This document shows, one piece after another, positions 14,921 to 22,454 of a stretch of 64,000 nt of DNA. Both the position numbers and the translations under genes were made by a program. The DNA comes from CAYNWH01 sp964400885 (GTDB taxonomy: Bacteria; Patescibacteriota; Patescibacteriia; CAIXNZ01). The notes under the pieces are model-generated. The model was not told the origin of the DNA, made no database searches, and saw nothing but the letters and a program-made list of their open reading frames with translations. The stretch is taken from positions 1 to 64,000 of the forward strand of contig CAYNWH010000006.1 in assembly GCA_964400885.1 (NCBI GenBank). Reading direction: 5' to 3'. Positions within the stretch are counted from its first letter, which is position 1. Each line of letters begins with the position of its first letter.

Positions 14921-14995
14921 GGCGACATAGCCAAACGGTTAAGGCTGCGGATTGCAAATCCGCGATTCTTGGTTCAAATCCAAGTGTCACCTCCA
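14921..14995 (+). tRNA. tRNA-Cys (GCA)
   Basis: Anticodon stem GCGGA/TCCGC with loop TTGCAAA gives anticodon GCA. The T arm is CTTGG/CCAAG and CCA is encoded. The acceptor GGCGACA/TGTCACC contains a C-A mismatch at pair 3-70. Confidence 0.93.
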
Positions 14996-15008
14996 AAGTT
15001 TCATCGGT

Positions 15009-15084
15009 GGGGCAGTAGCTCAATTGGGAGAGCGCTGGCTTTGCAAGCCAGAGGTTGCGGGTTCAATCCCCGTCTGTTCCACCA
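15009..15084 (+). tRNA. tRNA-Ala (TGC)
   Basis: Anticodon stem CTGGC/GCCAG with loop TTTGCAA gives anticodon TGC. The acceptor GGGGCAG/CTGTTCC contains the G3-U70 pair that is the alanine identity element. CCA is encoded. Confidence 0.96.
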
Positions 15085-15093
15085 AAAAATAAA

Positions 15094-15121
15094 AAATACC
15101 TAGTCGCAAGGCTAGGTTTTC
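15094..15121 (+). terminator. Terminator of the tRNA cluster
   Basis: ACCTAG (15098-15103) pairs with CTAGGT (15112-15117), flanked by an A-tract and a T-run. Confidence 0.7.
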
Positions 15122-15146
15122 TGTTTCAAATGAAAGAAAATAACAG

Positions 15147-15674
15147 TTATTTCATAATTGAATTTATTATTTCTATAGTCTTGGCTGGAATATTCTTGGC
15201 TTTGGTTAAGTCTTCTTTGGTGAATTTTTGCAAAACAAATTTTTCAGTCGGGATTTTGGTTCTGATCATCTCATTAGCCACTCCGACTTTAATCTGCCAG
15301 AAATTATTGGATTTTAAATGCTGGATAATTGATTGAATGCCTTTATGTCCAGCACCGCTTGAACCTTGCTTGGATTTTATTTTACCAATGGGAATATCAA
15401 CATCATCACGAATAATAATAATATCATTTAATTTTATCTTGTAATATTTTTTTATTGCTGCCACGGCTTGACCAGAATTATTCATAAAAGTCTGCGGTTT
15501 CGCCAGGATTATATTTTTATCTTTAGTAATCTCTGCTTTTAATTTTTTGTCTAATTTAAAATTAGGCAGCTTAAAATATTCTCTAAGATAATCTAGAGCC
15601 TGAAAGCCAATGTTATGACGAGTATTTTGGTACTCTTTACCTGGATTGCCTAAACCCACGATAAGTTTGGTCAT
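15147..15674 (-). CDS. pth: Peptidyl-tRNA hydrolase
   Basis: A 175-aa Pth that cleaves peptidyl-tRNAs released from stalled ribosomes. The N-terminus LIVGLGNPGKEYQNTRHNIGF (residues 4-24) carries the conserved Asn and catalytic His. Further motifs are LAKPQTFMNNSG near 57-68, RDDVDIPIGKIKSKQGSSGAGHKGIQSI near 90-117, and a C-terminal helix. Length is slightly below the E. coli protein (194 aa). No Shine-Dalgarno is seen. It is separated from the upstream lipid kinase by a GC-rich palindrome. Confidence 0.96.
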   Translation of the reverse strand: MTKLIVGLGNPGKEYQNTRHNIGFQALDYLREYFKLPNFKLDKKLKAEITKDKNIILAKPQTFMNNSGQAVAAIKKYYKIKLNDIIIIRDDVDIPIGKIKSKQGSSGAGHKGIQSIIQHLKSNNFWQIKVGVANEMIRTKIPTEKFVLQKFTKEDLTKAKNIPAKTIEIINSIMK

Positions 15675-15695
15675 ATATTTTAAGAGCCTCGCTTT

Positions 15696-15747
15696 ATGGT
15701 TCGACTCTGCTCCCGCCTTCGCTTATGCTTCGGCGGGCAGGCACCAT
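15696..15747. repeat. GC-rich palindromic element
   Basis: CCCGCC (15712-15717) pairs with GGCGGG (15732-15737) around a 14-base loop that is itself repetitive (CTTCGCTTATGCTTCG). Outer arms ATGGT (15696-15700) and ACCAT (15743-15747) extend the symmetry. Its GC content contrasts with the flanks. Confidence 0.55.
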
Positions 15748-15760
15748 GACAGCTCGGCGG

Positions 15761-16630
15761 TTAAGGTAATTTATTAGCGATTATTTTTAAAGCTTGCGGA
15801 ATAATTTGAATATCTAAATAAGGCAATTCGACTATTTCACCATCAATTTGAATATGAGTATTTTTATTATAGGGTAAAATATAAATTTTTTTAGCCGCAT
15901 AATATTCATAGCGCCAATCTTTTTTATATTTACCGATTAAAAATCTGTAAAGCAGTATGCCGAGATCTTTTATATGTAAAGTTTTTATGATACTGACATT
16001 CAAAACATTATCATTAATTTTAAGCTGAGGATTTAAAACCAAATTAAAAAATTTAGGAAAATTAGAAACCAAAATGCTCTGAGCAGTAACTGTCTTTTTC
16101 ATATCATCGACTTTAATAAAAAATTTGTTTGTTTCTGTATTGAAAAAGTTAAATACCAAACTAAAAATATAAGCTAGAAATCCCCAGGCTTTTTTCATTT
16201 TTCGGGTAGTATGCTTAATTACTTTGGCATCAAAACCGCAGCCAGCAGCAACCAGAAAATAATATTTATTATTAACTAAGCCAACATTTATCTTGCGAAT
16301 CTTATCACTAAAACCCAGTTGCAGCGCTTTTTTAATTTCTAAGGGAATGCCCAAGGAAGAGGCTAAAATATTGCCGCTGCCAATAGGGATTATAATTAAA
16401 GGCACATTAGCTTTTTTGCTAATCAGCCAAGACGCTGCTTCTCTGACTGTTCCATCACCGCCTGCGACAAAAATACGATCGAAATTTTGAGGATTAAGGT
16501 TAACAAAGCTCCCTTGCCTTACATAATGCCAAATTATTTCCAAATTATAATCTTTTAAAAAACGTTTGATCTGCAAATCTTTTTTTTTCTCTTTGCCAGC
16601 CAAAGGATTATAAATTATTAAAATTTTCAT
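15761..16630 (-). CDS. Diacylglycerol-kinase-family lipid kinase
   Basis: A 289-aa protein of the DAGK catalytic/YegS-type family. The N-terminal nucleotide-binding region has IIYNPLAGKEKKK (residues 5-17), the signature VAGGDGTVREAA near 55-66 and PLIIIPIGSGNILASSLGIP near 75-94. A C-terminal beta-sandwich follows. It likely phosphorylates a lipid (diacylglycerol or similar); the exact substrate cannot be read. It overlaps the der stop codon by one base, so the two are coupled. Confidence 0.88.
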   Translation of the reverse strand: MKILIIYNPLAGKEKKKDLQIKRFLKDYNLEIIWHYVRQGSFVNLNPQNFDRIFVAGGDGTVREAASWLISKKANVPLIIIPIGSGNILASSLGIPLEIKKALQLGFSDKIRKINVGLVNNKYYFLVAAGCGFDAKVIKHTTRKMKKAWGFLAYIFSLVFNFFNTETNKFFIKVDDMKKTVTAQSILVSNFPKFFNLVLNPQLKINDNVLNVSIIKTLHIKDLGILLYRFLIGKYKKDWRYEYYAAKKIYILPYNKNTHIQIDGEIVELPYLDIQIIPQALKIIANKLP

Positions 16631-17997
16631 TATTGTTTGATCATTATTTTAACGGGTGTGCCAAGTAAATTGAATTTTTGTCTTAAAGCATTTTCTAGAT
16701 ATTTTATATATGTAGAACTTAGAGTATCAGTCTTTCTTATTTGAAGTTGAAAACGGGGCGGATCGGTCTTTATTTGTTTAAGATCTAAAAGATAAGGATG
16801 CTTGCTACCCTTGGCTCTTAATGGCCTTTGTCTTTTAATGGCTTGTTTTAGAAATTTATTTAGAGCGCTGTCAGATATTTTTATATTTCTATTCTCATAA
16901 ATTTGCAGAGCTAAATCTAAAATATTATACACATTTTTATGAGTTAACGCTGAGACGAAAATAATTGGCACCCAGGTCAAATAAGAAAAATGCCTATATA
17001 TATTTTTTTGAAAATCATTTTGGGTTTTGTCTGTTTTGTCTTCTATTTTATCCCATTTGTTCGCAACTATTATAATACTGACATTGGCATCAATTAAAAT
17101 TTTACTTAATTTATTATCCTGGACACCAATCGGTTCTGAAATGTCAAGCACCAAAAGACAAACATCAGCATTCCTTGCATTTTCCAGGCTTTTTTTGACA
17201 GAAATTTTTTCTAAGCCCTTGCTTATTTTTGCCTGTTTGCGGATGCCTGCGGTATCAATTAAAATTAGGTTTTTATTTTTGTATTCTAAAAAGGTATCAA
17301 TTGCTTCGCGTGTAGTGTGAGGCAGAGGAGAAACAATCGCTCTCTCCTCTTGTAATAGCGAATTTAAGAGAGATGACTTACCGACATTGGGCTTGCCAAT
17401 GATAGCAATTTTAATGGCTTGTTTAATTTCAAATTTTTCTGCCTTTTTGCCTTTTTTAAATTTTTTAAGCCGTTTAACTATCTCATCTAAAAGATCTCCA
17501 GTGCCTGAGCCGTTTAAAGCTGAAACAAAAAACGGTTCGCCAAAGCCTAGCTTAAAAAATTCGCCCATTTTTTCTCTTAATTTCAAAGAGTCGGTTTTAT
17601 TGGCTACAAAAATTATTTGTTTGCCTAATCTTTTAAGTATTTTTCCTAACTCTTTATCCTGAGGTAAAAGACCAGTTTGGATATCAACTAAAAATAAGAT
17701 CAAATCAGCTTTTTTTAAAGCTGATTGAGTTTTTTCAATGATGTCCAGCGTATATTCGATATTTAAGGCTGGTGAAAGTTTTTTTATTTTTTTTGAGGGT
17801 ATAATTGTTTCAACGCCGCCGGTATCAATTAATTCAAAATTTACTCCCTGCCAATAGACCTGGCCAATATTAGTATCTCTTGTTGTGCCAGCCAATTTAG
17901 AGGTGAGTGCTTTGGGTTTTTCAATTAGACGGTTAAAAAGAGTAGATTTTCCGACATTAGCCCGGCCAATAATAATAACTTGAGGCAGGTTTTTCAT
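16630..17997 (-). CDS. der: Ribosome-assembly GTPase Der (EngA)
   Basis: A 455-aa double-GTPase that helps 50S subunit maturation. The first G domain has GRANVGKSTLFNRL (residues 11-24), DTGG near 57 and NKTD near 132. The second has GKPNVGKSSLLNSL (about 201-214), DTAG near 247 and NKWD near 312. The C-terminal KH-like domain includes QRPLRAKGSKHPYLLDLKQ. Length and architecture are standard. Confidence 0.97.
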   Translation of the reverse strand: MKNLPQVIIIGRANVGKSTLFNRLIEKPKALTSKLAGTTRDTNIGQVYWQGVNFELIDTGGVETIIPSKKIKKLSPALNIEYTLDIIEKTQSALKKADLILFLVDIQTGLLPQDKELGKILKRLGKQIIFVANKTDSLKLREKMGEFFKLGFGEPFFVSALNGSGTGDLLDEIVKRLKKFKKGKKAEKFEIKQAIKIAIIGKPNVGKSSLLNSLLQEERAIVSPLPHTTREAIDTFLEYKNKNLILIDTAGIRKQAKISKGLEKISVKKSLENARNADVCLLVLDISEPIGVQDNKLSKILIDANVSIIIVANKWDKIEDKTDKTQNDFQKNIYRHFSYLTWVPIIFVSALTHKNVYNILDLALQIYENRNIKISDSALNKFLKQAIKRQRPLRAKGSKHPYLLDLKQIKTDPPRFQLQIRKTDTLSSTYIKYLENALRQKFNLLGTPVKIMIKQ

Positions 17998-18013
17998 ATT
18001 TTAAATTCAATTT

Positions 18014-19381
18014 TTAGGAAGAATTATCAGATTGATCCTGGCCCAAAATAATCAAAAAATCTGCATTTTGAGCTGCTTCGGGCTTTGTTAAATCAGTTGG
18101 TGAAACATTAGCTTTTAATTTACTGACAAGATCTTCTAAGGCATCAGGATTTGCTCCTTGGGTCAAATCATAAATAACAGTTTTTTCATAATCTTGGTTT
18201 AGCGCATTGCCTATTTTGATTACTTGATAGCCTTTATTTTTTAAGTTAACAGAAGTGCGATAGGCTAACCCCTCAATTTTAGTTCCATTTTGAATTTCAA
18301 TTTTGACTTGTTCTCTGGGTTTTATTTCTTTCTCTGGCTCAAAAGCATATTTTACTATTTGCTGCAGTTGATAAAAAGTCATGTCTTTAGGTAGTAATAT
18401 GTAAGCGCCATTAATATTAGTGGCATAAAGCGGTCCGTCTGGTCCATCTTGCAATACAATGTTTATTACATTACTTGTATCTATTTTTTTTGCCAATTTA
18501 ATAAAAGAAAAAATTTCGCCAATATTTATATTTGTTACTACATGATCACGGTAAAGATCAAGTAGCGCAGACATTTTTTTATAGCTCAAGAAGGTAGAAA
18601 AAGATAATGCTTTATCTTTGATTGCTTCAATAACTTTATGTTGTCTTTTACTTCGGGCAAAGTCAGAACTTTCGCCATTTGTGCCATGACGGGAGCGGGC
18701 GTATTGCAAAGCAGTTTTGCCATCCATTTTTTGCAGACCTGCTTTGAAGCTGAGTGTTTGATAGCCATAATCATCAGTAGGGAATTGGTAATCCACAAAA
18801 CTATTATCAACATCAACTTTTATGCCGCCTAATTCATCAATTAATTTTTCAAAACCGCTAAAATCAACGCGCACATAATAATGAATAGGAATATTAAAAG
18901 TTTGACTTACAATATCAGCTGCAAATTTTGGACCGGAGCCAGCTTCTTTCATCTCGCCAAAATGATTAGCAAAGTTAATTTTTCGCCAGCCATAGCCCGG
19001 CATAGGCACTGATAAATCACGAGGAATAGAAATCATGGCAACTTTATTTTCAGAAGGCTTGATTGAAACGAGAATCATCGTGTCAGTTAAATAAGGACCA
19101 GGATGCCCAGCTCCGCCCATGCCTAAAAGTAAAATATTTATTCTGTCTTCATCTTCGCCTAGCAAGGGAGTATCTTTGCCTAAGGAAAGTCCATAATTCT
19201 GAAAGATATTGATCTTTTCAATGCTTTCTATCAAGCTATCCCCCGAAAGAATAATCTGGAAAGAAAAAACTAAAATAAAAATGCCAACAAAAATAAGAGG
19301 ATAAAATAATATCTTATTAATCAATCTTTTTTTCTTTTTTTGCTTTTTCTCTAGTAAAAAATTTATTTTAGGAGTTTCCAT
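18014..19381 (-). CDS. LytR-CpsA-Psr (LCP) family cell-wall glycopolymer transferase
   Basis: A 455-aa membrane-anchored LCP protein. It has a basic cytoplasmic N-terminus, one transmembrane helix at about residues 23-46, and the LCP domain (about 75-290): LLLGMGGAGHPGPYLTDTMILVSI, then SIPRDLSVPMPGYGWRKINFA, and later the arginine-rich GKTALQYARSRHGTNGESSDFARSKRQ. A C-terminal LytR_C-type domain (about 355-445, QVKIEIQNGTKIEGLA) follows. LCP enzymes attach polyprenyl-linked glycans to peptidoglycan or other acceptors. A TATA-like stretch lies four to ten bases before the ATG on the minus strand, so this message may also be leaderless. Confidence 0.93.
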   Translation of the reverse strand: METPKINFLLEKKQKKKKRLINKILFYPLIFVGIFILVFSFQIILSGDSLIESIEKINIFQNYGLSLGKDTPLLGEDEDRINILLLGMGGAGHPGPYLTDTMILVSIKPSENKVAMISIPRDLSVPMPGYGWRKINFANHFGEMKEAGSGPKFAADIVSQTFNIPIHYYVRVDFSGFEKLIDELGGIKVDVDNSFVDYQFPTDDYGYQTLSFKAGLQKMDGKTALQYARSRHGTNGESSDFARSKRQHKVIEAIKDKALSFSTFLSYKKMSALLDLYRDHVVTNINIGEIFSFIKLAKKIDTSNVINIVLQDGPDGPLYATNINGAYILLPKDMTFYQLQQIVKYAFEPEKEIKPREQVKIEIQNGTKIEGLAYRTSVNLKNKGYQVIKIGNALNQDYEKTVIYDLTQGANPDALEDLVSKLKANVSPTDLTKPEAAQNADFLIILGQDQSDNSS

Positions 19382-19484
19382 TGTTTATATAAACACAAAA
19401 GAAAGAAGTAAATTTTATTCTTATTACTCTTATTTAATTTAACCATTAAATTGTAAAAAATTCAAGTCAGTCTATTTGCCTTAC

Positions 19485-19513
19485 TTGAAATTTTATGCTA
19501 TGATGGGTATAAT
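19485..19513 (+). promoter_or_regulatory. Promoter of lepB
   Basis: TTGAAA (19485-19490), a 17-base spacer and a perfect TATAAT (19508-19513). TTCAAGT (19461-19467) and ACTTGAA (19484-19490) form an inverted repeat over the -35, a possible operator. Confidence 0.7.
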
Positions 19514-19534
19514 CTTATTTATTATCCTAATCAC

Positions 19535-20173
19535 ATGACAAATAAAAATTTAAAAGATCAAGACAATCAATTCGAATGGAAGACTGGTTCCACCTACGAT
19601 TCTTTATGGCGGACATTAGGTGAATTTATTTTAGAAATAGTAAAAGTTGTCATAATTTCCCTGGCAATTATTATTCCTGTTAGATATTTTCTGATTCAGC
19701 CTTTTTATGTTAAAGGCGCTTCAATGGAGCCAAGCTTTTATGATCATGAATATTTAATCATTAATGAAATAGCTTATCGTTTTTATGAACCGCAGAGAGG
19801 CGATGTAATTGTCTTTCGTTATCCCAAGGATCCAAGTGAATATTTTATAAAAAGAATAATTGGCTTACCTGGTGAAAAAGTTAAATTAAAAGATGGCAAA
19901 ATTACTATTTATAATGATCAGCATCCCAATGGTATGACTTTAAATGAAGACACGTATTTATTTGAAGATACAGATACGGAAAGTATGGGAGGTAAAACAG
20001 AATTTATTTTAGATAAAGATGAATATTTTGTTTTAGGTGATAATAGGAGAGCTAGTTTGGATTCCAGAAGATTTGATGCGGTGCCTAGGAGATTAATTAT
20101 TGGTAAGGCTTGGGTAAGAGGCTGGCCATTTGATAAAATAACTATTTTCGGGACGCCTAATTATAATTTATAA
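19535..20173 (+). CDS. lepB: Signal peptidase I
   Basis: A 212-aa type I signal peptidase with an N-terminal cytoplasmic stretch and one transmembrane helix (about residues 31-52). The serine motif GASMEPSF (about 61-68) holds the nucleophile, and the general-base lysine is in YFIKRIIGLPGEKV (about 103-116). The LGDNRRASLDSR box lies near 166-177. It cleaves Sec signal peptides, which fits the many secreted proteins downstream. A consensus promoter precedes it. Confidence 0.95.
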   Translation: MTNKNLKDQDNQFEWKTGSTYDSLWRTLGEFILEIVKVVIISLAIIIPVRYFLIQPFYVKGASMEPSFYDHEYLIINEIAYRFYEPQRGDVIVFRYPKDPSEYFIKRIIGLPGEKVKLKDGKITIYNDQHPNGMTLNEDTYLFEDTDTESMGGKTEFILDKDEYFVLGDNRRASLDSRRFDAVPRRLIIGKAWVRGWPFDKITIFGTPNYNL

Positions 20174-20212
20174 AGTTTAACTGAAAATTTTTGAATTTAA
20201 GTTTTGCTAGCT

Positions 20213-21607
20213 ATGCCAAAAATTAAAGCTAAAAAAAAGAAAAAGAAAGCTGCTAAGAAAATTGCTCTTAAAGTTAAAAAAACTGCCAAGGAAAAAATAA
20301 GGGCAGAAATAAAACCCCACTTAGCCAAAGCAGCAAAAAGAACGCCGCAGCTCTTACGCGGTTTTAAGGATATTTTGCCCACTGAACAAAAATATTGGGA
20401 TTTTGTTAGAAAAAAAACAAAAAATATTGCCCAGATTTATGGTTTTGAAAGAATTGATTTGCCTATTTTGGAAGAAACAGCCTTATTTATCCGTTCGGTG
20501 GGTAAGGAAACAGATATCGTAGAAAAAGAAATGTTTTCTTTCGAAGATAGAGGCGGTGAAAATATCAGTTTAAGGCCAGAAGCAACTGCTTCAGTAGCAC
20601 GAGCTTATATTAATCATGGAATGTTGAATTTGCCTCAGCCGGTCAGAGTATTTTATTTGGGGCCAATGTTTCGTTATGACAGACCTCAGTCAGGCCGCTA
20701 TAGACAATTTAATCAAGTCGGCTTTGAAGCTTTGGGAGATATTAATCCGGTTTTAGATGCTCAAATGGTTATTGTGAGTTGCAATATATTTAAAGAGTTA
20801 GGTATTGATGTAAATATACAAATAAACAGCATCGGCTGCCCTAATTGCCGTAAAGAATATAAAGTTCAATTAGTTAATTATTACAAATCACAAAAGAGCG
20901 ATCTTTGTGAAGATTGCAAAGCAAGATTAAGTAAGAATCCTTTGCGACTTTTAGATTGCAAAGAGGAAAAATGTATGGCTATTGCTGAAGATGCCCCCCA
21001 AATTGTTGATTGGCTATGTGATGAGTGCAAAAATCATTTTGTTAAAGTTTTAGAATTTTTAGATGAATTAGAAATTAATTACAACCTTAATCCTCGCTTG
21101 GTAAGAGGTTTGGACTATTATACTAAAACAGTTTTTGAAATCTGGCCTGAATCAAATGAAAAAAAGGCGCAAAATGCTTTAGGTGGTGGTGGCCGTTATG
21201 ATAATTTAATTGAAATGTTAGGCGGCAGACCGACTCCTGCTGTCGGGGCATCAATCGGTATTGAAAGAACTATTTTAAGAATCAAAGAATTAGAAATAGC
21301 CGTGCCTGAACCAGAAAAGCCAGATATTTTAGTTGCCCAACTTGGTGAGGCTGCTAAGCGTAAAGCTTTAGGCTTTTATGAAGAATTAAGAAAAGAAGGC
21401 TTTAATATCGCTGAAAGCTTTGCTAAGGATGGTTTAAAAAACCAGCTTGATGTGGCTAATAAACTGGGAGTTAAATATACTTTAATTTTAGGGCAAAAAG
21501 AGCTTTCTGAAGGAACAATATTATTGAGAGATATGGAAGGCGGTATTCAAGAGACAATCAATTATAATAAAATTGTCAAAGAATTAAAAAAAAGGTTGGG
21601 TCAATAA
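20213..21607 (+). CDS. hisS: Histidyl-tRNA synthetase with a lysine-rich N-terminal extension
   Basis: A 464-aa class II aminoacyl-tRNA synthetase. Motif 1 is seen around LRGFKDILPTEQKYW, motif 2 around YLGPMFRYDRPQSGRYRQFNQVG, the histidine-specific loop is LVRGLDYYTKTVFEIW, and motif 3 is GGGGRYDNLIEMLGG to GASIGIERTI. A C-terminal anticodon-binding domain follows. About 45 residues rich in Lys and Ala precede the usual HisRS start. I chose ATG 20213 over an in-frame TTG nine bases upstream. An insert near 215-275 has several CxxC pairs (CPNC, CEDC, CDEC) that may bind zinc. Confidence 0.95.
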   Translation: MPKIKAKKKKKKAAKKIALKVKKTAKEKIRAEIKPHLAKAAKRTPQLLRGFKDILPTEQKYWDFVRKKTKNIAQIYGFERIDLPILEETALFIRSVGKETDIVEKEMFSFEDRGGENISLRPEATASVARAYINHGMLNLPQPVRVFYLGPMFRYDRPQSGRYRQFNQVGFEALGDINPVLDAQMVIVSCNIFKELGIDVNIQINSIGCPNCRKEYKVQLVNYYKSQKSDLCEDCKARLSKNPLRLLDCKEEKCMAIAEDAPQIVDWLCDECKNHFVKVLEFLDELEINYNLNPRLVRGLDYYTKTVFEIWPESNEKKAQNALGGGGRYDNLIEMLGGRPTPAVGASIGIERTILRIKELEIAVPEPEKPDILVAQLGEAAKRKALGFYEELRKEGFNIAESFAKDGLKNQLDVANKLGVKYTLILGQKELSEGTILLRDMEGGIQETINYNKIVKELKKRLGQ

Positions 21608-21635
21608 GGTAAAAATATCGCAAACAAAAGCTTAG

Positions 21636-21666
21636 AAATGCCGAATCTAATTCGGTCTTTTTTAAT
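21636..21666 (+). terminator. Terminator after hisS
   Basis: CCGAAT (21641-21646) pairs with ATTCGG (21650-21655) and is followed by a T-run. Confidence 0.75.
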
Positions 21667-21689
21667 TTAAGAAGCTATTTATTTTTTAT

Positions 21690-21718
21690 TTGACTAAATT
21701 AGAATTTATTGTTATTAT
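21690..21718 (+). promoter_or_regulatory. Promoter of rpsU-yqeY
   Basis: TTGACT (21690-21695), a 17-base spacer and TATTAT (21713-21718). Confidence 0.6.
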
Positions 21719-21753
21719 TAAATCAACTTTAGAAAGGAGATGTGAATAAAAGA

Positions 21754-21975
21754 ATGGCTGAAGCAAAAAGGAAAAAAGGGGAAACTTTTGAGAGTTTGCT
21801 ACGACGTTTTAATAAAAAAGTTTTGCAAAGCGGCAAATTACTGCAAGCAAAAAAAATTAGGTTTTTAACCAAAGGGCCTAATAAAAATTTAGCCAAGAAA
21901 TTAGCTTTAAGACGTAATGAAATTAAAGCTAAAAAGGAATATTTAAAAAAAATTGGCAAATTGATGGAAGAATAA
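21754..21975 (+). CDS. rpsU: Ribosomal protein bS21
   Basis: A 73-aa basic protein of the 30S subunit. The typical bS21 pattern (KGETFESLLRRFNKKVLQSGKLLQ) occupies residues 8-31. Start choice: GTG at 21742 is only two bases from the AAGGAGA Shine-Dalgarno at 21734-21740, while ATG at 21754 gives the family's MAEAKRKKGE start with a 14-base spacing. I prefer ATG by homology. It is one of the few genes here with a Shine-Dalgarno. yqeY follows in the same unit. Confidence 0.92.
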   Translation: MAEAKRKKGETFESLLRRFNKKVLQSGKLLQAKKIRFLTKGPNKNLAKKLALRRNEIKAKKEYLKKIGKLMEE

Positions 21976-21993
21976 ATTTCCATAAAAAATTAA

Positions 21994-22434
21994 ATGTCAC
22001 TTTATTCTCAAATTGAAAAGGATTATCAGCAAGCTTTCAAAAATAGAGAAGAGAGCGAGGTTTCGACTTTACGCTTACTTTTGGCTGCTTTAAAAAACGA
22101 GAAGATAAAGAAAATGGTGGATTTGGCAGAAGAAGATATTATTAAAATCATAAAAAGCGAAATAAAGAAAAGGAAAGAAGCCATAGAAGAATATCAAAAA
22201 GCAGCTCGGCAAGAATTGGCAGATAAGGAGCAAGCAGAATTAATAATTTTAGAAAAATATTTGCCCAAGCAGATGAATGAGCAGGAAATTAAGAAAAAAG
22301 TTAAAGAAATTCTGGCAAAAATTACTGAAAAAGATAATCTTGGCCAGGTTATGGGTCAGGTTATGGCCGAATTAAAAGATAAAGCTGATGGCAGTTTGGT
22401 CAGAAAAGCAGTGGAAGAAGAACTGAATAAATAA
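21994..22434 (+). CDS. yqeY: GatB/YqeY-domain protein
   Basis: A 146-aa YqeY-family protein, mostly alpha-helical, related to the tRNA-binding tail of the GatB amidotransferase subunit. Typical features are SEVSTLRLLLAALKNEKI (about residues 22-39), the Lys/Glu-rich helix with EEYQKAARQELADKEQAELIILEKYLPKQM, and GQVMGQVMAELKDKADGSLV near the end. The precise role is unknown; rpsU-yqeY adjacency is common in bacteria. Confidence 0.92.
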   Translation: MSLYSQIEKDYQQAFKNREESEVSTLRLLLAALKNEKIKKMVDLAEEDIIKIIKSEIKKRKEAIEEYQKAARQELADKEQAELIILEKYLPKQMNEQEIKKKVKEILAKITEKDNLGQVMGQVMAELKDKADGSLVRKAVEEELNK

Positions 22435-22454
22435 AATTTTTTAAAATAGATCCC

